The translations under genes were made by a program, and so were the position numbers. The notes beneath the pieces were generated by a model. The model saw only the letters and a list, made by a program, of their open reading frames with translations. It had not been told where the DNA came from and did not search any database. A stretch of 64,000 nucleotides of DNA from Isochrysis galbana (Eukaryota > Haptophyta > Isochrysidales > Isochrysidaceae). The stretch is from the NCBI GenBank assembly GCA_018136815.1, contig CM030939.1:682001-746000 (forward strand), in the 5' to 3' direction. Below are positions 50,723 to 61,559 of the stretch, piece by piece. How positions within the stretch are numbered: position 1 is the first letter of the stretch; each line of letters opens with the position of its first letter.

Positions 50723-51017
50723 TCTCGATGGGGGCCCGTCAGTCACTCTCATGCCCTGCCTCCTAGCATGGGCTGAGCACCGGTGGCTGATTCGTCACCT
50801 GGCGTATGATTCCGATTTGATCGAGTTTGCGGAGCAACTGCGACTGGCCCGGTTGTACAAAACCATGTACGACCCTCCGCCGCACTGGACCCGTGGACGC
50901 GAGGTGCGTGCATCCGACATTTGCAGGTGGGCCAGGCAGCCGAGACCGGTTCAGGACATCGCATTCGACTACGCCATCGAAAAACCGGTGAAATTCTGGG
51001 GCACCCGTCGCCCGTGA
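50723..51017 (+). CDS. Unassigned short ORF fragment
   Basis: The frame opens upstream (QPKWILNYLDG, resembling the LINE's QAKWILNYLN) and then passes 40 bp of SINE-like sequence (50725-50778). It continues as YDSDLIEFAEQLRLARLYKT, MYDPPPHWTRGREVRASDIC and PVQDIAFDYAIEKPVKFWG up to TGA at 51015. The last 70 residues look like genuine folded protein rather than low complexity, but I recognise no family. It is probably the tail of an older gene interrupted by the repeat. Confidence 0.3.
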
Positions 51018-51071
51018 ATACCCCATTGAGAGTTTTTTTTTCTGCCCGCGATAGTACAGCCGCGCGCGAGA

Positions 51072-51659
51072 ATGAGTTGTTGGGAAGAGCTGCCCCTCTT
51101 TTCCGCGTTCGGCACTCACGTCGGCGGCGTCAAGGCGACTGGTGTCGGCAAGTGCGACATGCCGGGTGTGACGCTTGAGGGCTCCTCGTGCGTGATCGAC
51201 TCCTCGTGGGGCAAGTGCGAGGGCCAGCCTGACGTCAAGCTTGGCCCCGACGGCGTGTGCACCGTCAACCTGGAAGCGCTCCACACCGAGCTGGCGTCGT
51301 GGGGCAAATGCAGCGGCCCGGGGGTTGCGCTCAACGACGAAGGCACCTGCGTGTCCACCCTAGCGGCGAGTAGCAACATCAAGTGCACCGGCGCGGGCGT
51401 CGAGCTCCTCGCCAACGGCACGTGCGCGCCTAAGGCGTCGTGGAGTGTTGGCCGCCCTCGCTCAGAACCACAAGTCCAGCGCGTAGACGAAGCAAAACGT
51501 GAGTGTAGGCGCGAAACGGCTGTTGCGTTGGGGCGGGTTGTGTGCTGTGCACTGCGTACTCGTCTGGGGCTTGAATCTTTGTGCTATTGTAGGCATACCG
51601 TACGGGTCCTCCAGAGAAATGCGCATGTGAAGGCGTACACACACCTAACGCAATTCTAA
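51072..51659 (+). CDS. Cysteine-repeat protein
   Basis: A 195-codon ORF from ATG 51072. Residues 24-120 are four units of a KC-(x)-GPGVxLxxDGTCV type repeat: KCDMPGVTLEGSSCV, KCEGQPDVKLGPDGVCTV, KCSGPGVALNDEGTCV and KCTGAGVELLANGTCA. Units 1 to 3 are joined by spacers carrying a short SW/ASWGKC motif. One Cys pair per unit suggests small disulphide-bonded modules, as in secreted or virion-surface repeat proteins of large marine viruses; that parallel is from memory. After about residue 124 the sequence loses this character, and ACGTGAGTG near 51497 could be a 5' splice site. AATAAATAAA at 51668-51677 could be a polyadenylation signal. Confidence 0.5.
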   Translation: MSCWEELPLFSAFGTHVGGVKATGVGKCDMPGVTLEGSSCVIDSSWGKCEGQPDVKLGPDGVCTVNLEALHTELASWGKCSGPGVALNDEGTCVSTLAASSNIKCTGAGVELLANGTCAPKASWSVGRPRSEPQVQRVDEAKRECRRETAVALGRVVCCALRTRLGLESLCYCRHTVRVLQRNAHVKAYTHLTQF

Positions 51660-51719
51660 AAAGCATGAATAAATAAAGTCATGGATGGAGCGAGCGTCGC
51701 TCCCTTATTCTTTCGCTTG

Positions 51720-52030
<311 letters not shown>

Positions 52031-52377
52031 GAGGGTTGAGGGGGGGGGGCTGCGTGCTGGGATTTGGTGCTTATTCCCCTCATGTGCCGGCCATGTGGTT
52101 TGAAAGCTAGGGGTTTTCCCCCGGTATGTCTCCCTTGCCCGTCGGTCACCTGCTGCTGTTGCCCCCTACCTCCTACCTCTACAGTTCCCTGTCGGGAAGC
52201 GCTCCCGTCAGCGTGCTCTCATGTAAGAAACCGACCGCCGTGTGGTTCCGTTGGGCCCCCCATTCGCTGCGGTTAATAATGTTGCTACCTGTCACTAAGA
52301 GGTTTGCGCCATTGGCAACTTGTGAGGCCCACATGCAGGTAATATAATATAATATTCACATCTTGCACAACTAGCAA
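52031..52377. other. No gene; 3' flank of the Harbinger gene
   Basis: ATATAATATAATATT at 52339-52353 and three CTAGCAA units at 52371-52389. No terminal inverted repeat matching the other side was found. Confidence 0.4.
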
Positions 52378-53685
52378 CTAGCAACTAGCACAAAGGTACA
52401 GCTTCAGCGGATGAGCACGCCACACCCCCTGCCATATACGTCTCCAAAGGGGGGGGGGCACCCCAAATTTACTGCTGATGATGCTGCCATAGAGACACGT
52501 GTGCATGTTGGTGAAAACATTCGCTACCCGCAGGTATCCTCCGACATCGCGACGGAACGTCTGAACCGACCGTGTCACATCTAGCCAGGGCCATAAACTC
52601 GATATCTTTCCAAAACCCCATTCGACGCTTACGCGAGCCGGAGCCATTTGCTTATTGAAGTGAGCCTGCCATTGAGTGAGGTTGCTGCCCCTGTACATAC
52701 GATAAACATACGCAGACATGGGGTAGGCGGAGTCACCGAACGGGCAAAATGTACGGCCGAGACCTGCACACACGCGCTGCATTATTTGCAGAACGCCTGA
52801 GCTGCGCAAGACGAAGGAATCATGACGCGAACCGTGAATGGGGCCGTATGGCCATGGCTGAATCCCATTTGGGAAAACAATCCCTTGGATCTTCACACCA
52901 TGGCACCGCTTATGCCCACAGTAGAAAGGGGCTTGACCTCGCACAGGACGCGCAACCTTCCACAGCTTACCGTCAATGAAACCAATCAAATTGGGCAACG
53001 GAACACCGCATGCTGCCATGGCTTCCGAGAAGCGAGGAAACAAGCCAGCGAACGACGAGAAGCTTCGGGAATCTAGGAGGTGGGGAAACTTTTGGTGCAC
53101 GTGAATAACAACCGCGGCATGTGCAGCACTAATGGCTGCCTCACTGCGGCCAAGCTCCCATGTGAGCATCACCGCAGCTCCTGAGGTCAGAAGGGAGTGA
53201 GCGTGTGAGAAGAAGGAGTGCGCGAAGCTTGATGCGGCAGGTGAGACAGCATCTATCTCACCTGCGTGCCTGAATCTGCGCAACGTGATCAAGATAGCCT
53301 CCTCTCCACTCATCAGATGGCCTCCGCGCAAACGGAGGCCCGCAGGCATCTGGAGCGCATCAACAAAGCGCCGCAGGTCCTCGAGGCGCACGCCGAAGCG
53401 CGCGTACACATCGCGCACCACTACCTTCCTGCCCCCGCCAGCCCTCGCCGCCTCGAGCTCCAAACGCGCGATGGACATGCGCTCTGGGCCAATGCGCGAG
53501 CGCGTGGTCCGCATCAGCGGCTCAGCCGCGACAGCCAGCAGCAGGACTTCCCAAAAGTCATCCCCTGGCGGACTCAGGCCCAATCGCGCCCTCTTCCGCG
53601 CCCGCTCGTCTGCCTCGTCCATCGCCAGCAACATCGCCAGCTTCGACCTGCGCAACTCCCGGGCGGTGTATGGCCTGGTGGGCAT
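52378..53685 (-). CDS. PIF/Harbinger-type DDE nuclease (HARBI1-like)
   Basis: A 435-residue intact frame from ATG 53685. After an Arg/Ala-rich N-terminus comes a helix-turn-helix-like region (MLTWELGRSEAAISAAHAAV). The DDE_4 nuclease core follows: NLIGFIDGKLWKVARP (first Asp), IHGSRHDSFVLRSSG (second Asp), TFCPFGDSAYPMSAYVYRMY (GDSxYP block) and ARVSVEWGFGKIS (catalytic Glu). HARBI1 relatives are 350-450 residues, so it is full length. Harbinger transposons also need a Myb/SANT-like partner, which I did not find nearby. It may be a recently mobile single-ORF remnant or a domesticated gene. No terminal inverted repeats were recognised. Confidence 0.85.
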   Translation of the reverse strand: MPTRPYTARELRRSKLAMLLAMDEADERARKRARLGLSPPGDDFWEVLLLAVAAEPLMRTTRSRIGPERMSIARLELEAARAGGGRKVVVRDVYARFGVRLEDLRRFVDALQMPAGLRLRGGHLMSGEEAILITLRRFRHAGEIDAVSPAASSFAHSFFSHAHSLLTSGAAVMLTWELGRSEAAISAAHAAVVIHVHQKFPHLLDSRSFSSFAGLFPRFSEAMAACGVPLPNLIGFIDGKLWKVARPVRGQAPFYCGHKRCHGVKIQGIVFPNGIQPWPYGPIHGSRHDSFVLRSSGVLQIMQRVCAGLGRTFCPFGDSAYPMSAYVYRMYRGSNLTQWQAHFNKQMAPARVSVEWGFGKISSLWPWLDVTRSVQTFRRDVGGYLRVANVFTNMHTCLYGSIISSKFGVPPPLWRRIWQGVWRAHPLKLYLCASC

Positions 53686-53990
53686 GGCCGCCGCGCTCTG
53701 CCGGGCCGCCTAGAGCACACCGCGTGTTGGGTACTTTCGCCCCCCCGCGAGCGAACTCGGCCTTTTGTGAAAGGGACTCAACAGTCACTCAACGGAGAAG
53801 AAAATCCTGTTGAGCCCCCCGCCCGTTGAGACCCTGTTGGCACCTTCAAAATCCCTCTAATGTCAGAATTTTGGCAACGAGGGGTAAGATTATCACTACA
53901 AGATTAGAAAAATTACAAGGGTGAAGAGAAGAGAGAGGAGGCGGAGGAAAGGCGAGGAGGTGGAGGAGAGGAGAGATACCCGAGCGGCGT
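53686..53990. other. 5' flank of the Harbinger gene; nothing certain
   Basis: CCTGTTGAGCCCCCCGCCCG and CGTTGAGACCCTGTTGG carry repeated TGTTGAG/CGTTGAG words. TTTGGCAACGAGGGGTA (53869-53885) has relatives at 57470 and, inverted, 44284-44300. Confidence 0.35.
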
Positions 53991-53994
53991 GCGC

Positions 53995-55965
53995 TAAGCC
54001 CCCGACCCCCGGCTACCTTTTCACCAGTAAAACCAGGAACTCCGACGTGGAGTACGAGTTCGCCGAGGTGGGAAGGCTCGTGCTGTGGCGCACGATGCGC
54101 GAGATGTCGGCTTCCTCACCAGCGGCTGCGGTGGCGGCGGCGGCAGCGGCAGCCTTGTCTACCTCTCGTTGTGCCGTGCATCTGCTCAGTCCGCTCAATC
54201 TGAGCTACGGCCGGGGCGCCGTTCTCTCGCATGTGGCACCCAATTGGCCGGCCAACCCATACTCGGCTGAGCTGTGGCTTCAGCGCTACCTGTCTGATGG
54301 CCATCCATGGCTCGTGGACAAGGGGGACGGAGCGGATGTGGTGCTGTTGCTCACCAACCTTACCGCCAGCTGCCTCCGGGGTCGTATATTTGCGGTCGCA
54401 CAGGCCTGGGACGAGATCATTTCAAGGCACCACGCAGGCGCCAACTCAGAGGTACCAGAGGTGCAAGCTCAAGTCTTCGGAAAGGGCACCCGACGCAAGC
54501 AGAAGGATGCGTCTCGTCATGGGGAAACAGAACTCGAGCATGTTTGGCCTGCTTGGCCCGTGGACAACAGGGCTACTGTCGCCGTGACGTACACCTGCGA
54601 CTTGTCTCCTCCTACATGGCAGGCATCCACCGTGGACGCCGATGGCCTCATGATCCTTCGTTGGAACAAGCAGTCTGCCAACAGCGTGGTCATACCCGCA
54701 TGCATGAACGAGGAGGCGGCCGGTGGTAGATTTGGTGGCGGAGGATGGCTCACTGGCCTCTTCCCGCCACCCAGCATCTTACCCTACCACCAGCGACGTC
54801 TTGTCTTTTTCGGAGGACACACGCCAAAATTGCACATCTCAGCGTTTCGCTTCATGTTGTGGGTTGCCCTTCGCAAAGCGCAAGTGCATGGTTTTGACTC
54901 TGCCATCACGATTTACTCGGCAACCATGAATTGTACCATCAATGCATACGAGATCTGCAACGATCCAGACGCCATCGAGAACAACTACGAGAACTTCTGC
55001 AAACCATATTGCCGCAGAGGCAGTGTGCTGCATCTCCTTCCGCTCTCCGCCGAACATGCCAAAGCTTGAAGTCATACGATGTGGACTGGGATTTGATCAA
55101 GGACACACCTCCTGCCTCCAAGGGGATGGCCCCTCGTATGTCTGTCGCTCAATACTTGAATATCACACTGAACCACCGGTTTTGCGTCATTTCGCCGGGC
55201 GACAATGTTGCCACGGGCAAGGTGAGCGAGTCTGTCCTGGTTGGAGCCGCTGGCGGATGCCTTCCATTACTCCTGCTGCCAGACACGCCCTATGGTGGCG
55301 TGACGTATCAGGTTCGCCGCAAACATAGCAAATTCGGTCCGCCCGCTGGCTACGCCGCCCCACACGCCAAAGACCGTGAGGGAGCTCTCGCGCACCGACA
55401 CAACGTCGATGAGCCGCTTTATGATCGGTGGTTGGCTCTTGATTCACAAACGCGCGAGATTGTAGGTTACTCGCAATGGGCGTGGCTCCACCGGTCAATG
55501 ACGCTTATGCTTCCGTACACGCGATGGCTCGATTACTGCGCGTTCGCCTTGATCCTTCCCACATCGGTTGCACTCGACCATACCGAACGGGTGCTACATA
55601 CTCTTGACGAGATTGACGACGAGAAACTCCGTCAAATGGCTGAGGCTGCCAAGGCAGCACGTCCAGCCTTTGTCTATGCTGCTAAGCGCAAAGTCTCAGC
55701 ACACGATGCCAACGGTGAAGAGAGCGGCGCGCTCGCTGCACAAGACTTCATACTCGCAGAGATGTGCCATGTTGCGTCACACAATAAACGCCACAACATT
55801 TCGACCAACCAATTCAGTTCATCGCGGAAACATCCTACAGTTACGAGGCAGCATTGGCCGCAGGGCCCCAAAGAATGGCCCATTTTGCAAGCGACAAGAC
55901 TTAGTGAGTGCCTAGTTGTGCCCCGCCACATGGAAGCTCGGCAAAACGGAGATCGTAGATTTTAA
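53995..55965 (+). pseudogene. Exostosin-like (GT47) glycosyltransferase, copy 2, frameshifted
   Basis: Same gene as 20322-22265 in opposite orientation, with a cleaner N-terminus: NSDVEYEFAEVGRLVLWRTM, an Ala-rich stretch, then LSYGRGAVLSHVAPNWPANP and FFGGHTPKLHISAFRFMLWV in one frame to 55069. A 4-base deletion relative to copy 1 near 55015 (copy 1 reads CCGCAAACAGAGG, copy 2 CCGCAGAGG) shifts the frame. The exostosin block LNHRFCVISPGDNVATGKVS and AAGGCLPLLLLPDTPYGG is in the ORF ending at 55965, where the Trp codon lost in copy 1 is intact. The two copies have different lesions, so the ancestor was a single protein of about 650 residues. The region starts after GCTACCTTTTCACCAG, which might be a splice acceptor. 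Confidence 0.8.
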
Positions 55966-56004
55966 CAGCCAAATTTAGCATCGTGCAATTAACTCCTTAC
56001 TGCC

Positions 56005-56026
56005 GAAGCGCCAAAATTGGCGCTTC
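56005..56026. other. Perfect hairpin downstream of exostosin copy 2
   Basis: The same GAAGCGCCAA/TTGGCGCTTC stem as at 20261-20282. Homology between the two loci ends shortly after it (about 56070 and 20195). Confidence 0.6.
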
Positions 56027-56070
56027 CGCCTCGAAAAGTCTCAATTGCTCCAGCCCCCCAGCTCTCAGGG

Positions 56071-57060
56071 GTGTTGCGGGTAAAGGGAGGGGCCTTGTAT
56101 ACTTCCCCCTCGTATGTTCCGTTTTTAGGTCTTCCCGCGCGACTCCCTCTCCGTCGCCGCGCCCCAGTTCCCTTCTGCTCCCCACATCGCCCCGAATCGG
56201 TCCGTCCCCCCCCTCCTCTCCCCTCCCCGGCTCCCCCACGGAAGCCCTCTCCCCCATCTCCCTTCCCGTCTCTCCCCGAGTGCTTCCTTGAGTTTCCGGC
56301 CCCCTTTTGTCTATTTCTTTCCCGCGCGATTCCCCTTCCCCCCGCGCGTGACGTTTTTGTCGAGTCGAGCGGAGCCGGAGGGCTCTGGGCCACTCCGTCG
56401 CGAGCGGCACCGGCGGTTAGCGCGGCGCCTTGGCCCTCCTCCCCGCCGGGAGTAGGGTGAATGAAATTCTGGATGGGGTCGGGCATCCCCATTTGGGTGT
56501 CTGGACGGGGGACGAACGGCGAACGAAGGGCGGTGGGGCGGCGAGGCGCTCCTAGCGGCCCTAGTGTGTTGGGTTTTAAGAGATTGTTAGACCTACAAAG
56601 AACTCTTCCCTCAGGGAGGGAGCCTAGGCTGCTTGAGTGCAGCGACGCAGCGAACAACGACGGACAACGGTGCTGAAAACAACAGGATACACCGACTCAC
56701 GAACGCACCGGAATCATTCACCCAAACCAAGCAAATTATCAAGCAACCGCGACCCCAAATCACCGAGAACTCAAACACGTCGCGAGAGACGGAGAGAGAG
56801 AGCGAGCGAGAGAGAGAGACTCCGCAGCGACGGCCGGAGCGTGTCTCCGTTGTAACTTCCCACGTAGCGGAGAGTCCGAAGGGGAGCGTCATGTCGCGCG
56901 GCCACGGCGATCACTTTGGATATAGATCGCCCGGTGTGGATGATCGTCACCGCGATGCGATGATCGTCCGTGGGCGTGACCACCGTGGGCATTACGAGAG
57001 GGGACGAATCGAGAGCCTCGCGGTTCGGTAGGCGGTCGACCAGCATCGCGCAGTCCGAAT
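56071..57060. other. No recognised gene
   Basis: 56110-56460 is pyrimidine/CCG-rich with ORFs in several frames. 56785-56820 is a GAGAGCGA microsatellite. A 46-residue His/Arg-rich peptide (GHGDHFGYRSPGVDDRHRD, about 56895-57030) is possible but unsupported. Confidence 0.35.
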
Positions 57061-57067
57061 GATCTCG

Positions 57068-57424
57068 GAGAGCTAGCGGAACCCTGACCCAGATGGTTGC
57101 GCGGCGCTCGCCGTCGCGTGGGTGCCCCGAGGGCGCCACTTCTCGCACCCCCATCACACGCTCGGGATCGTCGCCTTCGCCCTCGCCCTGCTGCAGCCGC
57201 TCAACGCGCTCGTGCGCGGCACGCCCGGCGCCCGCACCGCACGCCGCGCCGTGTGGCGGGTCGCGCACAAGGGGACGGGCTACGCCGTGCTCGGCGTGGG
57301 CGTCTACCAGGCCCTCTCGGGGCGCGCCCTCATGCCGAGCCAAGGCGACGCCGTTCTCGTCGCGTACGGGGTGCTCCTGGGCCTCTCCTTCGGGGTGCTC
57401 GCGGGGGGGCTCATGGTAGGGTGA
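57068..57424 (+). CDS. Cytochrome b561-domain fragment (C-terminal half)
   Basis: The frame shows SHPHHTLGIVAFALALLQPL, NALVRGTPGARTARRAVWRV and AHKGTGYAVLGVGVYQALSG, then VAYGVLLGLSFGVLAGGLMVG and TGA at 57422. This is the second half of a cytochrome b561/ferric-reductase transmembrane domain: His of HHTLG and His of VAHKGTGY are haem ligands of this family, spaced by the usual LQPLNAL helix end. Three hydrophobic spans are visible. The first half (two helices, and the DOMON domain if it had one) is absent upstream, so it is a last exon or a fragment. The 5' boundary is uncertain; an ATG occurs at 57122 but the frame is open before it. Confidence 0.6.
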
Positions 57425-57690
57425 GAGTCCCCACGGGAGGGGATTTTTTTTTGTACCGGCGCATCGCGTATTTGGAAACGAGGGGTACCAAATGAAGGCA
57501 AACGACCTTGACCTCCCTCAGGCCGCACACCGGTGCACTGTCCATTGGACGGAGGAGGGACACGGGCGCGAGAGGAGAGAGGCGAAGAAGAGAAGGGAGG
57601 GGACGGAGTACGGAGGGGGGGGAGGGGGGGGGAGGGGAGGGGGAGGGGGGGGTGTATTGTCTTATTTTTATATCCATTTTACGGGGGCAT
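57425..57690. repeat. G-rich minisatellite stretch
   Basis: 57580-57655 is AGGGG/GGAGGGGG-type tandem DNA. TTTGGAAACGAGGGGTA lies at 57471-57487. Confidence 0.7.
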
Positions 57691-58091
57691 TTGTAAAAAA
57701 AAACAACCAAACCTGAGGTTGCAGCCTCTGAACTCTCTCAGACACACTCACAGATCCCCAGTCACACCTCTGAATGAACCCGGGCTTCCCGACTCCCAGA
57801 ACGCCAGCCAGGCAGCTCAGGGGGCAGTGGAGGCTTGGCCTCAGCCCCTGGCCTCTCCTGCCTCTCCCTCGCGTGTCTCGCCGGTCTTGGGTGCCCCCTA
57901 CAGGCCTACTTTGTCTGCCTGGTGACCAGGAGAGGGGGGAAGGAAGGGTGAGTACAAGTGTACGAGTGCTGGCCCAAGTGGGCCTGAGAGTGCGAGTCCA
58001 GACCCGCTCCCACAAGGGGGTCTGGGTCAGGGTGTTGAGTGCTCAGCCCATGCCAAGAGGCAGGGCATGAGAGTGACTGACGGGACCACAT
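57691..58091 (-). mobile_element. SINE-like retroelement, variant 3' end, partial
   Basis: Carries GGCAGCTCAGGGGGCAGTGG and CCTGGCCTCTCCTGCCTCTC of the family. Its minus-strand 3' end is CAACCTCAGGTTTGGTTG followed by nine Ts, unlike the ATCTTCAGAT end of the complete copies. At its 5' side it joins the LINE-like snippet that starts family A copy 3. Confidence 0.65.
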
Positions 58092-60257
58092 CAAGATAGT
58101 TTAGGATCCATTTCGGCTGTAGGGCCAACACCTGAGCTATCACCGTCGCCAGCGCCCGCGACAGCACCTCCGGTCACGCCACCACCCTCAGTGCCACCTC
58201 GTCCCCTCATCGCCGCCGCCTTCACCGCCGCCGCCTTCACCGCCGCCGCCCTCATCGCCACCGCGCTTGTCCCAGCCTCCATCGCCGCAGCTCCGCCCTC
58301 GCCTCCGCCGCTCTCACCTCCGCCTCCTCGATGTCCACCGCCCTCACCACCGCTTCCCCTGCACCGCCCTCGTCGCCGCCATCAACACAGCCGTCACCGA
58401 CGCCACCTTCCCTATTGCCGCAGGCACTGACGCCACCTTGGCCACCTCCGCCTCGCCGCCCTCGTTCTAACTGTCAACACACTCGACGCCAGCGCCCTCA
58501 ATACAATCGTCGCCACTATCGCCGTCGCCACCAATTCTGTCACCACCTTTGCCCCCGCCGCTCTCGCCGCCATCCGCACTGCCGCCACTGCGCCTACCCG
58601 CACTGCCGCCACTGGAGGTCACTGTCGCCGACGCCGCCCTCACTACTGCCGCCGTCGCCCCGCAATGACCGCCGCCATCACATCCGCCTCTCTCGTCTCC
58701 CCCGCCCTCGCTGCCATCGCTCGTCAACGTCACCGTCGCCGACGCCGTCCTCACCACCGTCCCCCTCACCGCCGCCTCCCTTACCGCCGCGGCACTCGCC
58801 CTCGCCTCCACACCCCTCGTCTCGAAACCCCTCACTGCCACCGCCCGCACTATCACCGTCGTTGGCGCCACCCCTGCCGATGCTGCCCTCGCAGCCACCA
58901 TCCCCGCCGCCGCCTCTCCCGCCTTCGCCTACACCACCGCCATCATTGCCGCTCTCATCGCCGCACCCATGTCGGCACCTCCACCCTGGCCACCGTACCC
59001 ATCCCCGATCCTAGCCTGGCCGCTGGCCTCTGCCTTCACTTCCGCCATCCTCAGCCGCGCCGCGCATGCCGCCGCCTCGTTGCAGCTATCGTCCTCATCA
59101 CCGCCTCTGCCGTCACCGCCATCACCGCCCCTGCCACCGCCACCGACGCCGTCCTCGCTGCCAACGCCCTAGGAGCTGCCGCCATCAGAGCCGCCGCCAT
59201 CACCGCCGCAACCGTCACCGCAACCCCCGCCCTCAACTCCTCCCCCGCCGCCTCCACCAGCCCTCACCTCCACCTCCCTTGTCTGCAGCGGCCTCGCCGC
59301 TGTCCCCTCCACCTCCACCGCCCTAATCGCCGCCGTCCGCACCGACACCGATGCCATCGCCAGCGACGACGCCGTCACTGTTGCCGACGCCGATAGCGCC
59401 ACTGCCGTCACCGCCGCTGCCACCACTGTCCTCGCCATTCCGTCCCCACAATCCAGCCGCATCGGTCCTAGCCACTACGGGCCCCGTCGCCGCCTCCGTC
59501 GCCGCTTGCGCTCTCGCCACCACTCTCGTCGCCCCCGCTCCCGCCGCTCCCGCCGCTTCCACCCTTGCCATCATTACTCTCATTGCTACCGCCGTCAACT
59601 CGCCTCGCGGCCCCCCTTCCTGAGCACCATTGCCGTCTGCCGCCATCCCCCTTGCCTCTGCCGCCCTCGTGACTGCCTCCGTCATCGCCTCCACCCTTGC
59701 CATCTCTGTAGGCCCTGCCAGCGCCCATGCCACCGCCGCTCGAGCAACCGCCACCGCCACAGTCTCCGCAGCCGACCTCATTCTCTCCGCCGCCCCTCCC
59801 CAAGCTTCCATCCCCCATGCCACCACCTCTCGAGCGTGCGGAGCCTGACCGCCGCTCGCCTGCCAGCAGCTGCCGCCGTGCCTCTCTTCTTCTCCGGGCA
59901 ACCTTTCTTCTCCCCTCGCCCAACGTCACTGTCACGCCTGACTCGCCCCACATCCCTGTCCAGCCTCCCCATTGATGTCCATACTGCGATGCCCCATCCA
60001 CTTATCCCTTTGTCCACCTCATCCCAGCCGCTACTGCTCCCCTCGACCTTACCACGCTCAAATTCCTCCCCATATCCCTCTCCCCCTTCCATCTCCCCTC
60101 TTCGTGCACTCCGCCCGTGCGCCGCACGCCGTCACCACCGCAGCCCCGCGCGCGTCACCACCGCAGCCCCGCGCGCGGCTCGCCATCCATCTCGGTCCCG
60201 CCGACGGACGCGCCCCGCCCGCACGCGACGGCAGCCCGCCGCCCTCTTCTCCTCCCG
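58092..60257 (+). repeat. Family A GCC-rich repeat, copy 3
   Basis: Starts GATAGTTTAGGATCCATTTC and runs as degenerate GCC/ACC trinucleotide DNA to the CGTCAGAG module at 60258. Contains the frame STPLVSKPLTATARTITVVG (about 58815-58870) and the CCTTGCCATCTCTGTAGGCC block at 59694. It is the mirror of 48493-50722. Confidence 0.7.
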
Positions 60258-60600
60258 CGTCAGAGTTTTGTTGTGGTCGTATAACCCTAGTGCCTAGTTT
60301 TCTTCTTGTTGCGATCGTGCCTCATTGGCAACGAAGCGCCCCAACCCCGCGATGGGGTGATGGGGTACGATGAGGGTGTGCGCGGTTGGCGCAGGGCTCG
60401 TTCAGTTTTGTTAGCTAGTGATGCGGGTAGGGGGAGTCCGTCCCCGCGCCCGAGAGGGCCGGTTTCCCCCCTACCCCTAGCTGGGAAACACAGCCGGGGC
60501 TTCTCCAAACACAGGAAGCACAGTCTGTGTTTGGGTTTCGTAGAAACACAGCCAAACACAGTCCCAAACACAGCGGGACAGCGGGGGGTCTCTACCTCTT
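60258..60600 (+). repeat. CGTCAGAG terminal module, copy 5, with AAACACAG repeats
   Basis: CGTCAGAGTTTTGTTGTGG, CGTATAACCCTAGTGCC, TTGGCAACGAAGCGCCCC and GGTTGGCGCAGGGCTCGTTC. Then come CCTAGCTGGGAAACACAG and several (A)AACACAG words at 60487-60575, forming GGAAACACAG/CTGTGTTTGG dyads. Confidence 0.7.
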
Positions 60601-60909
60601 TAACTCACAACGATCTCTTCTAAGTATAGTGTGTAGTGCTTTATATTGTATAATATATGCCTATATGCCCCGCGCCCCTGTTGTATTCCTGCCCATCTGA
60701 AGGCTGTAGGCATGAATATTCGTGTAAGGTACGCGCTCATAATTACAATTGAACAGTTCCCCGCGTTGCCACTGACGCACAAGACACACAGATTCGGATT
60801 CCCCATGGTCTCAAGTCCAGGTTTGCAGATTTTGGTCTCGAAATTTGCGATTCGAATTTTGTTTTTGCTGTTACTATACTTGTTGGCTCGTTTAAGGTAA
60901 TAAACCGGC

Positions 60910-61385
60910 ATGACTTCGACTTCTCGTTCTGCAGTCGCTCTGCGAGACTCTCTCTCTCTCTCTCTCCGTCCGCCTCTCCTCGGCCGACGGCAGGCAGATT
61001 CGTCCAAAACATTCTCCGGTCCCAAGATATCTCGTGGGGGGGCGAGCGAAAAGGAGGAGGAAGGTGAGGATAAGACGGAGGAGAAGGGAGAGAAGACGTC
61101 CGACGCACCCGCCCAATGTGTTTTGGAGGTGGCCACGCAGCTGGAGGAAGAGGCCACTCAGCTCGAGGAGGAGGAGTTCGCGGAGACCGCAGCCGAGCAG
61201 ACCTCCGAGGAGCCCGCGACCGAGAAGTCCACGGAGGCCTCGCGTGTGGTGGAGGACATTGCGTCCGACGCTCAAGCGGACGCTATGCTGGAGCCTATCC
61301 TTGACGACAAGGAAGCCCAGCCAGCCAGCCAGCTCCAGTCCGTCTTGCAAGGGCAGTGCTCTGGTGAAGCTACTCGTGTCATCGT
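60910..61385 (+). CDS. Acidic Glu-rich ORF, unassigned
   Basis: From ATG 60910 the frame gives SISRGGASEKEEEGEDKTEE-like charged sequence (about residues 40-65), then VLEVATQLEEEATQLEEEEF, EQTSEEPATEKSTEASRVVE and DILSDAQADAMLEPILDDKE-type acidic helices, suggesting coiled coil or disordered protein. After about residue 159 the frame enters the dispersed repeat at 61389, which supplies the stop at 61564, so the native C-terminus is lost. The first 30 residues read a CTCTCT microsatellite. Codon choice is GC-rich and even. No family was recognised; it could be a truncated host exon. Confidence 0.35.
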
Positions 61386-61388
61386 GGT

Positions 61389-61480
61389 ACCAAGGTGTCG
61401 TTCCGTCAATTATGGGACATCAGTCGAATGGAGCTATCAAATGTCCATAGTTATTTATACAACAATATTTATAACATCTA
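61389..61480 (+). repeat. Short dispersed repeat (GTGTCGTTCCGTCAATTATG), copy 3
   Basis: Longest copy: core, GGACATCAGTCGAATGG, GCTATCAAATGTCCATAG, then ATTTATACAACAATATT. Related to 2664-2735 and, inverted, 3930-4016. Confidence 0.75.
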
Positions 61481-61559
61481 CGGCGCGCGCTTTCAAGGGT
61501 TGGGCTAATTTTGGCATTCAATCCTCTGCCCATGGCTCGCACGGTGCAATAGTCACAGC

